Shown here: positions 25,032 through 33,260 of the stretch, piece by piece
How the letters are laid out: every line of letters starts with the position of its first letter
Position numbering within the stretch: position 1 is the stretch's first letter
Assembly (NCBI GenBank): GCA_002021875.1
Contig: CP018627.1
Location: 10,106,001 to 10,170,000 of the forward strand
Length of the DNA: 64,000 nt
Direction: 5' to 3'
Source of the DNA: Streptomyces hygroscopicus
GTDB lineage: Bacteria; Actinomycetota; Actinomycetes; Streptomycetales; Streptomycetaceae
Translations under genes and position numbers: made by a program
The notes under the pieces: generated by a model
Told to the model about the DNA's origin: nothing
Database searches by the model: none
The model's input: the letters and a program-made list of their open reading frames with translations, nothing else

Positions 25032-25700
25032 GTGTCCGAGACTCCGCACATCGTGAGTGATGTGATGACCCGGACGGTGGTGGCTGTCGGGCGTGAGGCG
25101 CCGTTCAAGGAGATGGTGCAGACGCTGGGGCAGTGGCGGGTGAGCGCCATGCCGGTGCTGGAGGGTGAGGGGCGTGTCATCGGCGTCGTCTCCGAGGCGG
25201 ATCTGCTGCCCAAGGAGGAGTTCCGGGACAGTGACCCGGACCGCCTCGAGCAGTTGCGGCGCCTCCCTGACCTCGCCAAAGCGGGGGCGGTGACGGCGGA
25301 GGGGCTGATGAGTTCCCCGGCGGTGAGCGTGCACCCGGACGCCACGTTGGCCGAGGCGGCCCGGATCATGGCCGTCAGAGGGGTCAAGCGGCTTCCCGTG
25401 GTCGATGCCGAGGGGATGTTGCTGGGAATTGTCAGCCGGGGTGACCTGCTGAAGGTCTTCCTCCGTCCGGACGAGGACATCGAGGAGGAGGTCCGCCGCA
25501 CGGTGGTGGCCTATCTCTTTCCTGGCGACAGCGGCATCCACGTCCGGGTGGACGAGGGAGTTGTCACGCTCAGCGGGCAGCTCCGCGACACCGCGCCGAT
25601 CCCTGTGGCCGCGCGCCTCGCCCGGGCCGTGGAGGGCGTGGTGGATGTCGAGTGCCATTTCCGGGGTGTCGGACGCGGGGAGACGGCGGGCACCTCCTGA
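25032..25700 (+). CDS. CBS-domain pair plus BON domain protein
   Basis: A 222-residue soluble protein. Two CBS motifs (VSDVMTRTVVAVGREAP, residues about 8-60, and LMSSPAVSVHPDATLAEAAR, about 85-140) form a Bateman module that typically binds adenylates. A C-terminal BON domain follows (GIHVRVDEGVVTLSGQL, about 155-210). GTG 25032 is fixed by AAGGAGG 8 bases upstream. A close paralogue lies 1.5 kb downstream with a nitroreductase between them, a grouping like hypoxia/dormancy genes of actinobacteria. Energy or redox sensing is inferred. Confidence 0.9.
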   Translation: MSETPHIVSDVMTRTVVAVGREAPFKEMVQTLGQWRVSAMPVLEGEGRVIGVVSEADLLPKEEFRDSDPDRLEQLRRLPDLAKAGAVTAEGLMSSPAVSVHPDATLAEAARIMAVRGVKRLPVVDAEGMLLGIVSRGDLLKVFLRPDEDIEEEVRRTVVAYLFPGDSGIHVRVDEGVVTLSGQLRDTAPIPVAARLARAVEGVVDVECHFRGVGRGETAGTS

Positions 25701-25728
25701 CGGGGTGCTCCGGATCGTGCCGGTGTGG

Positions 25729-26961
25729 CTATGGCTCGATGTCCAGCACATCGTGGACCGGCCGCCTGGGGGTCTGGGAGCCGGGTCGGCCATATCCCAG
25801 CCGCAGCACCATCTGCACATACGCGTTGCCCGACATCGGGTCGCGCAGCGGCCGGCGCAGGTCGTGCCATTCGAGGGCCTGGGTGATGAACGAGGTCGAG
25901 ACGCCCTCGACGGTGGCGCGCAGCAGGACCCGTTCCATCGCCTGGCCGGTGCGCAGCCAGTCCAGGGGCTGGTCGCGTGCGGTGCTCAGCAGCGCCAGGT
26001 GGGGGGCGGTTTCGAAATCGACGGTCGGCCGACCGGGGATCGGTTTGCCGCCGGCGAAGTCCCGCATGGGGGCCTTGCCGATGCGGCGGCGGGGCCCGAA
26101 GGCGTATTCCGGGACTCCTTCGGTGGCCGGCCGCGTATCGCCCGCCCTGCGGGTGAAGCGGGCCAGGTCCGCGGTGGCGCCGGCATCGGTGAGGTTGCGG
26201 GCCTCGGCTTCCAGCGCCAGGTCCATAACGGACTGCAAATGCAAGCCGGAGGCGAAGGACAGCGAAACGTACTCCCGGTGTGCGGCCTCGGCGAGGGCGG
26301 TCAGCACCGTGTCGGGCAGCGGCGTCTCGGCGAAGGGGTACCGGCTGGTGTGCCGGGTGTGCACGGCGGGGTACAGGGCGGCCGGATCGGCCTCGTCGCC
26401 GAGCGGGCCGGTCAGTGTCACGGAGGCCAGCAGCATCGGGTCGCTGGGGTCGGGCAGCACCCGGGTGGTCGCCTGCCAGCCCTCGTGCGCGACCGCGACC
26501 CGCAGGTTCATCAGGGCGGCGCCACAGCCGATGTGCAGGGCCCGGAGTACGGGGTCGCTGTGCGGCAGAGCGCCCCGGAGGTCGGCCCGCAGATGGAAGG
26601 CGCGGTTGCGCCGGGAGTACTGGAATCGCCAGGGCTGGGCGTTGTGCATCGACGGGGCGGCCGCGGCGTCCTGCACCAGAGCCATGACCACCGCTTCGGA
26701 GAGCGCTCGAGTGGTCCTGCGCGCTGTTCCTGTTCCTCGATGGCCGGTCTCCTCCAGGTGTCCTTCCGGCCCGTGCTCGATGTGGTGAATGTGTGCGTCC
26801 GGTCCGGGGAACACAAGGGTGATCTGGTCCGAGTCCGACCACCGCACGTCATAGGGCGGTGTTCCGTCGTCATGGCGGAGCCCGACGATCTCACCGTCCC
26901 GTTGGGTGGCACCGGTAGTGGGGCTTTCGACAACCAGTTGGTCGCCGACTTGGGCACGCAT
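25729..26961 (-). CDS. DUF1918-nitroreductase (Acg-like) fusion
   Basis: A 410-residue two-domain protein. Residues 1 to about 60 (RAQVGDQLVVESPTTGATQ through a VRWSDSDQITLVFPGPDA segment) are a complete DUF1918 domain, normally a free 60-residue protein. From about 85 onward it is an FMN nitroreductase-fold protein like mycobacterial Acg, with AAAAPSMHNAQPWRFQ and a C-terminal LRLGYG. Acg-type proteins bind FMN but lack reductase activity. The start at ATG 26961 fits AGAGGTGGG and the DUF1918 family start. It sits antisense between two CBS-BON genes. Confidence 0.85.
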   Translation of the reverse strand: MRAQVGDQLVVESPTTGATQRDGEIVGLRHDDGTPPYDVRWSDSDQITLVFPGPDAHIHHIEHGPEGHLEETGHRGTGTARRTTRALSEAVVMALVQDAAAAPSMHNAQPWRFQYSRRNRAFHLRADLRGALPHSDPVLRALHIGCGAALMNLRVAVAHEGWQATTRVLPDPSDPMLLASVTLTGPLGDEADPAALYPAVHTRHTSRYPFAETPLPDTVLTALAEAAHREYVSLSFASGLHLQSVMDLALEAEARNLTDAGATADLARFTRRAGDTRPATEGVPEYAFGPRRRIGKAPMRDFAGGKPIPGRPTVDFETAPHLALLSTARDQPLDWLRTGQAMERVLLRATVEGVSTSFITQALEWHDLRRPLRDPMSGNAYVQMVLRLGYGRPGSQTPRRPVHDVLDIEP

Positions 26962-27177
26962 CGACATCCCACCTCTCTGCCTCAACTCCAACGTGCCACG
27001 GTCGGCGAGCGGCGTCCTGGGACGGCCAGCCCTTGAGCCAGGGCCGGATGGCCCCGTTGTGGGCCGTGCGGCCGGGAGAGGGAGCCATGAGGCTCATCCG
27101 GCGGTGGGGACGAGCTGGCAGGCTCGACAAGGAAACACCGGCCGACCCCGCCGCGAGTCTCCGAAAGGAGTCGGGAC

Positions 27178-27852
27178 ATGCACCACAGAACGGTCGGAGA
27201 GCTCATGACACGTCCGGTGGTCCAGGCACCACGCGAATTGCCGTTCAAGGAACTCGTGGGGCTCCTCACTGAGTACGACGTCACCGCCGTGCCGGTCGTG
27301 GACGGTTCCGGGCGCCCGATCGGCGTGGTGTCCGAGGCCGATCTGCTGCGCAAGTCGTCCGGCCAGACCGACCCGTCCGGTCGGCTGCCCCTCCCGCATC
27401 TGGAGGCGTGGGAGCGCGCGAAGGCGGAGGGGGCGAGGGCGGAGGAGCTGATGTCGGCGCCCGCGGTGTGCGCGCGTCCGGAGTGGACGGTCGTCGAGGC
27501 GGCTCGCGTGATGTCGGACGGGAACATCAAGCGGCTTCCCGTGGTGGACGAGACCGACCAACTGCTCGGCATTATCAGCCGTGGTGACCTGCTGCGGGTA
27601 TTCCTGCGCCACGACGACGCGATTCGCGACGAGGTCGAAGGGGATCTGCTGCGACGGACCCTGCGTCTGGCGCCCTCGGCCGTGACGGTCGAGGTACGGG
27701 AGGGCGAGGTCACGCTGGAAGGATCGGTCGAGGCCAGGAGTCTGGTCCCGGTCATCGTGCGGTTGTGCCGGGGCGTGGACGGAGTGGTGTCGGTCACCGA
27801 GCGCATCGCCTACGGAACCGATGACACCGAGGGTTCCGCCGCCGCGGCCTGA
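27178..27852 (+). CDS. CBS-domain pair plus BON domain protein (second copy)
   Basis: A 224-residue paralogue of the protein at 25032-25700 with the same CBS-CBS-BON order: VGELMTRPVVQAPRELPFKE, EELMSAPAVCARPEWTVVEA and the BON piece VTVEVREGEVTLEGSVEAR. AAAGGAG lies 9 bases before the ATG. Sequence similarity is moderate, so the duplication is not recent. A strong hairpin follows. Likely an adenylate- or redox-responsive regulatory protein. Confidence 0.9.
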   Translation: MHHRTVGELMTRPVVQAPRELPFKELVGLLTEYDVTAVPVVDGSGRPIGVVSEADLLRKSSGQTDPSGRLPLPHLEAWERAKAEGARAEELMSAPAVCARPEWTVVEAARVMSDGNIKRLPVVDETDQLLGIISRGDLLRVFLRHDDAIRDEVEGDLLRRTLRLAPSAVTVEVREGEVTLEGSVEARSLVPVIVRLCRGVDGVVSVTERIAYGTDDTEGSAAAA

Positions 27853-27859
27853 GATGCCC

Positions 27860-27889
27860 CGGACATGCGGTGGGGATGCCGCATGTCCG
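27860..27889 (+). terminator. Terminator after the second CBS-BON gene
   Basis: CGGACATGCGG (27860-27870) pairs perfectly with CCGCATGTCCG (27879-27889) around an 8-base loop, 8 bp after the stop. Confidence 0.8.
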
Positions 27890-28011
27890 AGGCGTCGACC
27901 CCGCGATCGCCTGCGCGCTCTCCGGCCTCGGGCACATCGTCATGCGCGTACAGAGGCAGCTCGCTTCCCGGAGCGCCCACCCCATGGGCGCGCAGCGCCC
28001 GGCCCGGCCCA

Positions 28012-28064
28012 TGGCTGAACCAGCCGACGGCTGCCTCGTGGCTGAACCGGCCGACGGCCGCGCC
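28012..28064. repeat. Imperfect 27-bp tandem duplication
   Basis: Two adjacent units beginning TGGCTGAACC(A/G)GCCGACGGC lie in the gap between the CBS-BON and ApbE genes. No function is apparent. Confidence 0.6.
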
Positions 28065-28096
28065 GCTTCGGGATCGGCCGGTGCGGACGCCGCCCG

Positions 28097-28882
28097 TCAT
28101 GGCCCGGCTTCGGCCAGGACCGCCCCGGGGAAGTCCGGGGTGCGCCAGATCTCACCCGCCGTGGTGATGCCCAGCGCCTCGTGGCCGTCCAGTGCCTCGA
28201 CCCAGTCACGGGCTCCGGCGCCCATGGCGAACGCGGCCGTGGCGTAGGCGTCGGTCCTGGTGAGGTGGTGGCCGGTCAGGGTGAGCGAGAGCAGACCGGT
28301 GGCGGGCCGTCCGGTGTGCGGGTCCAGCACGTGCGCACCGCGCTCGGCCGTGCCCGAGGTGGCGACGGCCAGATCGTGCCCGGTGACGACGGCGGCCAGT
28401 TCCCCGGGGCGGGTGGGGTGGGCGATGCCGATCCGCCAGGGGGTGCCCGGGGCGGCCGCGCCGCGGAGCTGGATGTCGCCGCCGCCGTTGACGCAGGTGT
28501 TGTGAGCGCCCGCCGCGTGGAGGATCCGCGAGGCTCGCTCGATCGCCCAGCCCTTGACCATTCCGGAGGGATCGAGCCGGCCGCCGGGGGTGGGACTGAA
28601 CCAGCCGCCGGTGGCGTGTGCCGCCTCTTCACACAGGTCGAGCACCTCGGCCACCTCGGGGCCGCACCGTTCCGGGGTGAGTTCGCCCCGGTCCAGGCGG
28701 CTGATCGCGCTGCCGGGGCGGTACGGGGAGAAGACCTCGTCCACCCGGTGCAGCCACGCCACGGCGGCGTCGAGGGCGCGGTGGATGGCGGGGGTGGCCG
28801 GATCGCGGATGTCGAAGGAGACGACCGTCCCCATGACGTGCTCGGCGCGGCGCGTTCCGCGCCCGGGGGCGGGCTCAGCCAC
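28097..28882 (-). CDS. apbE: ApbE-family FMN transferase
   Basis: A 261-residue flavin transferase that attaches FMN from FAD to a Thr in partner proteins. Family motifs: EHVMGTVVSFDIRDP, VFSPYRPGSAISRL, DPSGMVKGWAIERA, NGGGDIQLRG, LAVATSGTAERG, HVLDPHTGRP and RTDAYATAAFAMG. GTG 28882 overlaps the stop of the FMN-binding protein gene by 8 bp, showing coupling to its substrate. It lacks a clear signal peptide, so it may act on partners before export or be secreted non-classically. The open frame runs further upstream, but that overlaps the neighbour. Confidence 0.93.
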   Translation of the reverse strand: MAEPAPGRGTRRAEHVMGTVVSFDIRDPATPAIHRALDAAVAWLHRVDEVFSPYRPGSAISRLDRGELTPERCGPEVAEVLDLCEEAAHATGGWFSPTPGGRLDPSGMVKGWAIERASRILHAAGAHNTCVNGGGDIQLRGAAAPGTPWRIGIAHPTRPGELAAVVTGHDLAVATSGTAERGAHVLDPHTGRPATGLLSLTLTGHHLTRTDAYATAAFAMGAGARDWVEALDGHEALGITTAGEIWRTPDFPGAVLAEAGP

Positions 28883-29336
28883 TGGCCTTGTCCAGCGCGC
28901 TCTGCAGCGACCGTGTGTAGCCCTCGCTGGTGTAGGTGGCGCCGGAGACCGCGTCGATGTGGGCACTTTGGGCGCTCAGCGCCTCCTGGGTGAGCTGCGG
29001 TACGGCGTAGGACGCGATCTGCTGGGACCGGGGCCGGTCCGAGGGCATCTGGAGTGCTTTGACAGCCGTGATCCGGCCGTGCGCGAGGGTGACGGCGACC
29101 TGCGTCGGCCCGTAAGTGGTGTCGATCACGCTGCCGGTGAACGTGCCGGACGCGCCGCCTTGGGACTGGTCGCCGCCCGAGGACTGGCCGCCGGTCGGGG
29201 TGGGGGGCCTCCCCGCGGACGCGGTGGCGCGGGGCGGTGGCGCGGCGGCCGTGGCGGGGGCCTGGTGCGGTTTGAGCGAGAGCAGCAGGACGATGCCCGC
29301 CACGGTCGAGACGGTGGTGATGGCGGCCTTGCGCAC
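28875..29336 (-). CDS. Exported FMN-binding domain protein (ApbE substrate)
   Basis: A 153-residue protein with an N-terminal anchor or signal (about 5-20), a Pro/Thr/Ser-rich linker, and an FMN_bind domain (about 65-153). The flavinylation motif SGATYTS is at 131-137, with Thr134 the likely FMN attachment site. It should carry electrons outside the membrane from the ferric-reductase-like protein to an unknown acceptor. It lies between that gene (34 bp upstream) and apbE. Confidence 0.92.
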   Translation of the reverse strand: MRKAAITTVSTVAGIVLLLSLKPHQAPATAAAPPPRATASAGRPPTPTGGQSSGGDQSQGGASGTFTGSVIDTTYGPTQVAVTLAHGRITAVKALQMPSDRPRSQQIASYAVPQLTQEALSAQSAHIDAVSGATYTSEGYTRSLQSALDKASG

Positions 29337-29370
29337 AGCGGGTCTCCTTCGGATGCGGAGCGGATCGGAG

Positions 29371-30735
29371 TCAGAGCGCGAACGACTCGTGGTGGACGCG
29401 GCGGCGCGGCACCCCGGCGTCGCGCAGGGCGCGCCGGGCGGCCTCCGTCATGCCGGGCGGGCCGCACAGGTAGACGTCACGTTCGCCGAGGTCGGGCACC
29501 AGGCCGCGGAGCGCCTCGGCGGTCAGCGGGGAGGAGTGGACAGCGGGCTCGTCGACGACATAGTGGACGATCGCCCCGCGCGCGGCGGCCATGTTGTCCA
29601 GTTCGGCGCGGAGCGCCAGGTCCTCGGGGCGCCGGGCCCGGTAGATGAGCATGACCTCGCCCGGCAGCGTCTCGAAGAGGCTCCGCAGCGGGGTGATCCC
29701 GACGCCACCACCCAGCAGGAGGGTCTTGCGGGTGCGGCGACGGCGTGCCGTGAAGGCCCCGTACGGGCCCTCGGCGAGCACCCGGGTGCCGGGTTGGAGG
29801 TGGGCGAGCGCCGCGCTGTGGCCGCCGGACGCCTTGACGGTGATCCGCAGGTACGCGGGGTGCGGCGCGGCCGACAGGGAGTAGGGGTTGGCGGCCCACC
29901 ACAGGCCGCGGGTGAGGAACCGCCAGCGGAAGAACTGGCCGGGCTCGGCCCCCAGCTCGTCCAGCCGGTCGCCGGAGAGGTAGACCGATATGACGCCCGG
30001 AGCCTCGGGCCGGACCTCGGTGACGTACAGCCGGTGGCGCAGCGCCCGGCGTACCGGAACGGCGAACCGGTACCAGGCCAGCAGTGCCGCCGCGCCGATG
30101 TAGAGGGTGTACCAGGCCAGCTGGGCGGGTCGGTTTCCGGTGAAGTCGGCTCCGTCGGAGAGCTGGTGCCCGAAGGCCAGGAAGACCGCGAGATAGGTCG
30201 CGAAGTGCAGAAGGTGCCAGGTCTCGTAGGAGATGCGACGGCGCACGGCGCGCGCGGACACGATCGCGGTGAGGAGAAACAGCAGAAAGCCGATCGTCCC
30301 CTTGAGCAGGTCCGGGTAGTGGAGGACCAGGGTGGTGGTCTGGTCCACCACACCGGTGTGCGATTCCAGCGAGTACCCCCAGATGATCAGCAGGACGTGG
30401 GCGCAGGCCAGCGAGATCGTGTAGCGGCCGCCCAGGGCGTGCCAGCGGGCCAGCCGGTCGGAGCCGATGGCGCGGTCCAGCAGCGGTACGCGCGCCATCA
30501 GCAGCAGGAGGATCGCGCAGGTGTAACCGGCGAGCAGCCCGGTGATCCGCCCCGCGCCGGTCAGCCAGCCGGCGGCGCCGACGACCGAGGGGGTGTCGCT
30601 CCACCACAGCGCCAGGACGGTGGCGGCCCCGCCCCAGATCATCAGGTGTGCGAGCGCCGGGACGGGGCTGGGCGGGCGTGGTGCCGACCGGGACGGGCGA
30701 GTCCTGGCCGGGGTCGGTGGCGTCGTGCTGGTCAT
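29371..30735 (-). CDS. Ferric-reductase-like transmembrane flavoprotein
   Basis: A 454-residue membrane oxidoreductase. The N-terminal half has about six helices with a ferric-reductase/cytochrome-b-like core (GRYTISLACAHVLLIIWGYS, then ETWHLLHFATYLAVFLAFGHQL, supplying haem-ligand His residues). The C-terminal half is a ferredoxin-reductase module: PGQFFRWRF and NPYSLSAAP for FAD, LLLGGGVGITPLRSL for NAD(P)H and YLCGPPGM near the end. It should pass electrons from cytosolic NAD(P)H across the membrane. ATG 30735 follows GAGAGGA. First gene of the flavin-transfer operon, divergent from a two-component system. Confidence 0.92.
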   Translation of the reverse strand: MTSTTPPTPARTRPSRSAPRPPSPVPALAHLMIWGGAATVLALWWSDTPSVVGAAGWLTGAGRITGLLAGYTCAILLLLMARVPLLDRAIGSDRLARWHALGGRYTISLACAHVLLIIWGYSLESHTGVVDQTTTLVLHYPDLLKGTIGFLLFLLTAIVSARAVRRRISYETWHLLHFATYLAVFLAFGHQLSDGADFTGNRPAQLAWYTLYIGAAALLAWYRFAVPVRRALRHRLYVTEVRPEAPGVISVYLSGDRLDELGAEPGQFFRWRFLTRGLWWAANPYSLSAAPHPAYLRITVKASGGHSAALAHLQPGTRVLAEGPYGAFTARRRRTRKTLLLGGGVGITPLRSLFETLPGEVMLIYRARRPEDLALRAELDNMAAARGAIVHYVVDEPAVHSSPLTAEALRGLVPDLGERDVYLCGPPGMTEAARRALRDAGVPRRRVHHESFAL

Positions 30736-30779
30736 AGGAGTCCTCTCGGCGACGTGCCTGGTCAGCGTCACCCGCGAAG

Positions 30780-30839
30780 CTCTGAGGCCCCTCTGAACCC
30801 GAGCGGAACGCGTTCGGATTCAGAGGAAACTCAGAGGAA
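30780..30839. promoter_or_regulatory. Symmetric array of 11-bp-spaced direct repeats, response-regulator site
   Basis: TCTGA occurs at 30781 and 30792, exactly 11 bp apart; its complement TCAGA occurs at 30820 and 30831, again 11 bp apart. CCTCTGAA (30790-30797) and TTCAGAGG (30819-30826) form the inner dyad. OmpR-type regulators bind direct repeats with this helical spacing. It lies between the ferric-reductase operon and the two-component genes. Confidence 0.7.
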
Positions 30840-30884
30840 GGGCGGGTCTCGGCAGCGCGCACCGCGAGGGATGCTGGAGGCATC

Positions 30885-31619
30885 ATGGATACGCACTCCA
30901 CCAGCCGTTTTCTGCTGCGGCCCGACGGCGACCGGGTCCGCGTCCTCGTCGTCGACGACGAACCCGATCTGACCGAGGTGCTGTCGGGTGCGCTGCGCTA
31001 CGAGGGCTGGGATGTTCGCACCGCCGCCGACGGCGGGTCCGCGCTGGACGCCGTGCGGGCGTTCCGCCCGGACGCGGTGGTGCTCGACTGGATGCTGCCG
31101 GACACCGACGGGCTCACGGTGCTGCGTGCGATGCGGACGCAGCTGCCGGATGTCTGCGTGCTGTTCCTGACCGCCCGCGACGCGGTGGAGGACCGGATCA
31201 CGGGCATCACGGCGGGCGGCGACGACTATGTGACCAAGCCGTTCAGCCTGGAGGAGGTGCTGGCCCGGCTGCGCGGGCTGCTGCGCCGGGCCGGGATGGC
31301 GCGGGAGCCGGGCGACGACCGGCTGGTGGTCGCCGATCTGGTGATGGACGAGCAGGCGCGGGAGGTGACCCGTGGAGGTGTGGCCGTGGAGCTGTCCCGC
31401 ACCGAGTTCGAACTGCTGCGGTTCCTGATGCGCAACCCGCGGCGGGTGCTGTCCAAGGCGCAGATCCTGGACCGGGTGTGGAGCTATGACTTCGGCGGCC
31501 AGGCCCATGTGGTCGAGTTGTACATCAGCTATCTGCGCAAGAAGGTCGACGCCGGGAGGGCACCGCTGATCCACACGGTGCGCGGGGTCGGCTATGTGCT
31601 CAAGGCGGAGGTTTCATGA
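30885..31619 (+). CDS. OmpR-family response regulator
   Basis: A 244-residue two-component regulator. The receiver domain (about 17-130) has DDEPDLTEV, the phospho-acceptor Asp in VVLDWMLPDTDG and KPFSLEEV; the C-terminal winged helix (about 145-240) includes LSRTEFELLRFLMRNPRRVL and YISYLRKKVD. GGAGG precedes the ATG. Its stop overlaps the kinase start (ATGA). It likely controls the divergent flavin electron-transfer operon through the repeats upstream. Confidence 0.93.
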   Translation: MDTHSTSRFLLRPDGDRVRVLVVDDEPDLTEVLSGALRYEGWDVRTAADGGSALDAVRAFRPDAVVLDWMLPDTDGLTVLRAMRTQLPDVCVLFLTARDAVEDRITGITAGGDDYVTKPFSLEEVLARLRGLLRRAGMAREPGDDRLVVADLVMDEQAREVTRGGVAVELSRTEFELLRFLMRNPRRVLSKAQILDRVWSYDFGGQAHVVELYISYLRKKVDAGRAPLIHTVRGVGYVLKAEVS

Positions 31620-33082
31620 GGCGGTGGCTGCCCGGGCGGCTGCCCCGTACGCTGCGTGCCCGGCTGACCGCCGGGCTGGTGGTGCTGCTGGCGGTGGCGA
31701 GTCTGGCGGTGGGGCTGACCACGGTGTTCGCGCTGGAGGGGTTTCTGGTGCGCCGGCTGGACCAGCAGCTCACGGCGGCCGGCGGCCGGTTCCCGGCCAG
31801 CCTGGAGCACGGTGAGCGGCGCCCGGACGCCGACAACGCGCCCGACACCCGTGGACAGTCGGACCGCACCTTCGGCGCCCGGCTGCTGCGCGGTACGACG
31901 ACGGATGCCGCGGTGGTACGCGACCAGACGGACGCCGCCGTACCCCTGACCGGCGCTGACCGGAGGGTCCTGGCGGCAGTGCCGGTGGACGGCGACGGCC
32001 ACAGCGTGCGGCTGTCCGCGCTCAGCGGCTACCGAGTGGTCGCGGTCCACGGGGACGACGGGGATGTTCTGGTCACCGGGCTGCCGCTGCGCCCGGTGGA
32101 GGAGACCGTGCACCGGCTGGAGATCGTGGAGACCGTGGTGTTCGGCAGCGCGCTGCTGGTCACCGGGGTGGCCGGGGCACTGTGGGTGCGGCTGTCGCTG
32201 CGGCCGCTGCGGCAGGTGACCATGACCGCCGCCGGGGTGGCGGAGCTGCCGCTGGCCAGCGGTGAGGTGGCCATGCCACCGCCGGTGCCGGACACCGATC
32301 CGCGCACCGAGGTGGGCCAGGTGGGCACCGCGCTCAACCGGATGCTCGGCCACGTCGGGGACGCGCTGGCCCGCCGTCAGGCGAGCGAGGAGCGGCTGCG
32401 GCACTTCGCCGCCGACGCCAGCCATGAGCTGCGGACGCCGGTGGCCTCCGTCCGCGGACACGCCGAGCTGGCGCTGCGCCATCCGGATCCGGTGCCGGAT
32501 GAGGTGCGGCACGCGCTGGAGAGGATCCAGGCCGAGTCGCAGCGGATGTCCACGCTGGTGGACGATCTGCTGCTGCTCGCCCGGCTCGACGCGGGACGGC
32601 CGCTGGCCCGCCGAACAGTCGATCTGACCCGGCTGGTGCTGGACGCGACGGGCGACGCACGGGCCGCGGGGCCCGGCCACCGCTGGAGGCTGGAGCTGGC
32701 CGAGGAGCCGGTGACGGTGCTCGGCGACGAGCACCGTCTCCAGCAGGTGGTGGGAAACCTGCTGGCCAACGCCCGTACCCACACCCCGCCCGGCACCCGG
32801 GTCACCGTACGGCTCGCGACGGCCGGTGCCGACTGGGCCGAGCTGACGGTGTCCGACGACGGACCGGGCGTCCCGGACGCCCTCCAGGACGAGGTGTTCG
32901 AGCGGTTCGCCCGCGCCGATCCCGGCCGGTCCCGGGCGGCGGGCGGCACCGGGCTGGGGCTGGCGATCGTCCGGGCCGTGGTCGCGGCGCACGGCGGCAC
33001 GGTCACGCTGACCAGCAAGCCGGGCGCCACCGTCTTCCGGGCCCGGCTCCCTCGCCCCACCACGACGCCCGATCAGGGCTGA
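31616..33082 (+). CDS. Sensor histidine kinase
   Basis: A 488-residue membrane kinase. Two transmembrane helices (about 18-40 and 160-185) flank an extracytoplasmic sensor of roughly 120 residues rich in charged groups; a HAMP linker follows. The H-box is ASHELRTPVASVRGHAEL, and the ATPase core shows NLLANARTHTPPG, the N-box, DDGPGVPD and GGTGLGLAIV. Translationally coupled to its response regulator. The stimulus is unknown; redox or metal state of the envelope is reasonable given the divergent operon. Confidence 0.93.
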   Translation: MRRWLPGRLPRTLRARLTAGLVVLLAVASLAVGLTTVFALEGFLVRRLDQQLTAAGGRFPASLEHGERRPDADNAPDTRGQSDRTFGARLLRGTTTDAAVVRDQTDAAVPLTGADRRVLAAVPVDGDGHSVRLSALSGYRVVAVHGDDGDVLVTGLPLRPVEETVHRLEIVETVVFGSALLVTGVAGALWVRLSLRPLRQVTMTAAGVAELPLASGEVAMPPPVPDTDPRTEVGQVGTALNRMLGHVGDALARRQASEERLRHFAADASHELRTPVASVRGHAELALRHPDPVPDEVRHALERIQAESQRMSTLVDDLLLLARLDAGRPLARRTVDLTRLVLDATGDARAAGPGHRWRLELAEEPVTVLGDEHRLQQVVGNLLANARTHTPPGTRVTVRLATAGADWAELTVSDDGPGVPDALQDEVFERFARADPGRSRAAGGTGLGLAIVRAVVAAHGGTVTLTSKPGATVFRARLPRPTTTPDQG

Positions 33083-33260
33083 CCGGGAGACGACCTCGAG
33101 GCCACCAGCACCCCACACAAGATCGCCAAGAGAGCCCCGGCACGAGCAGCGTGTTCGTGAACGTCCAAGGCGTCAGGAAGGTCGGCAACACGGTCGCTGG
33201 ACGGTGACCGCAGATCAATCAAGCGGTCAGCGAATGGCTCGCCTCCGGTGGAAGCCCAGG

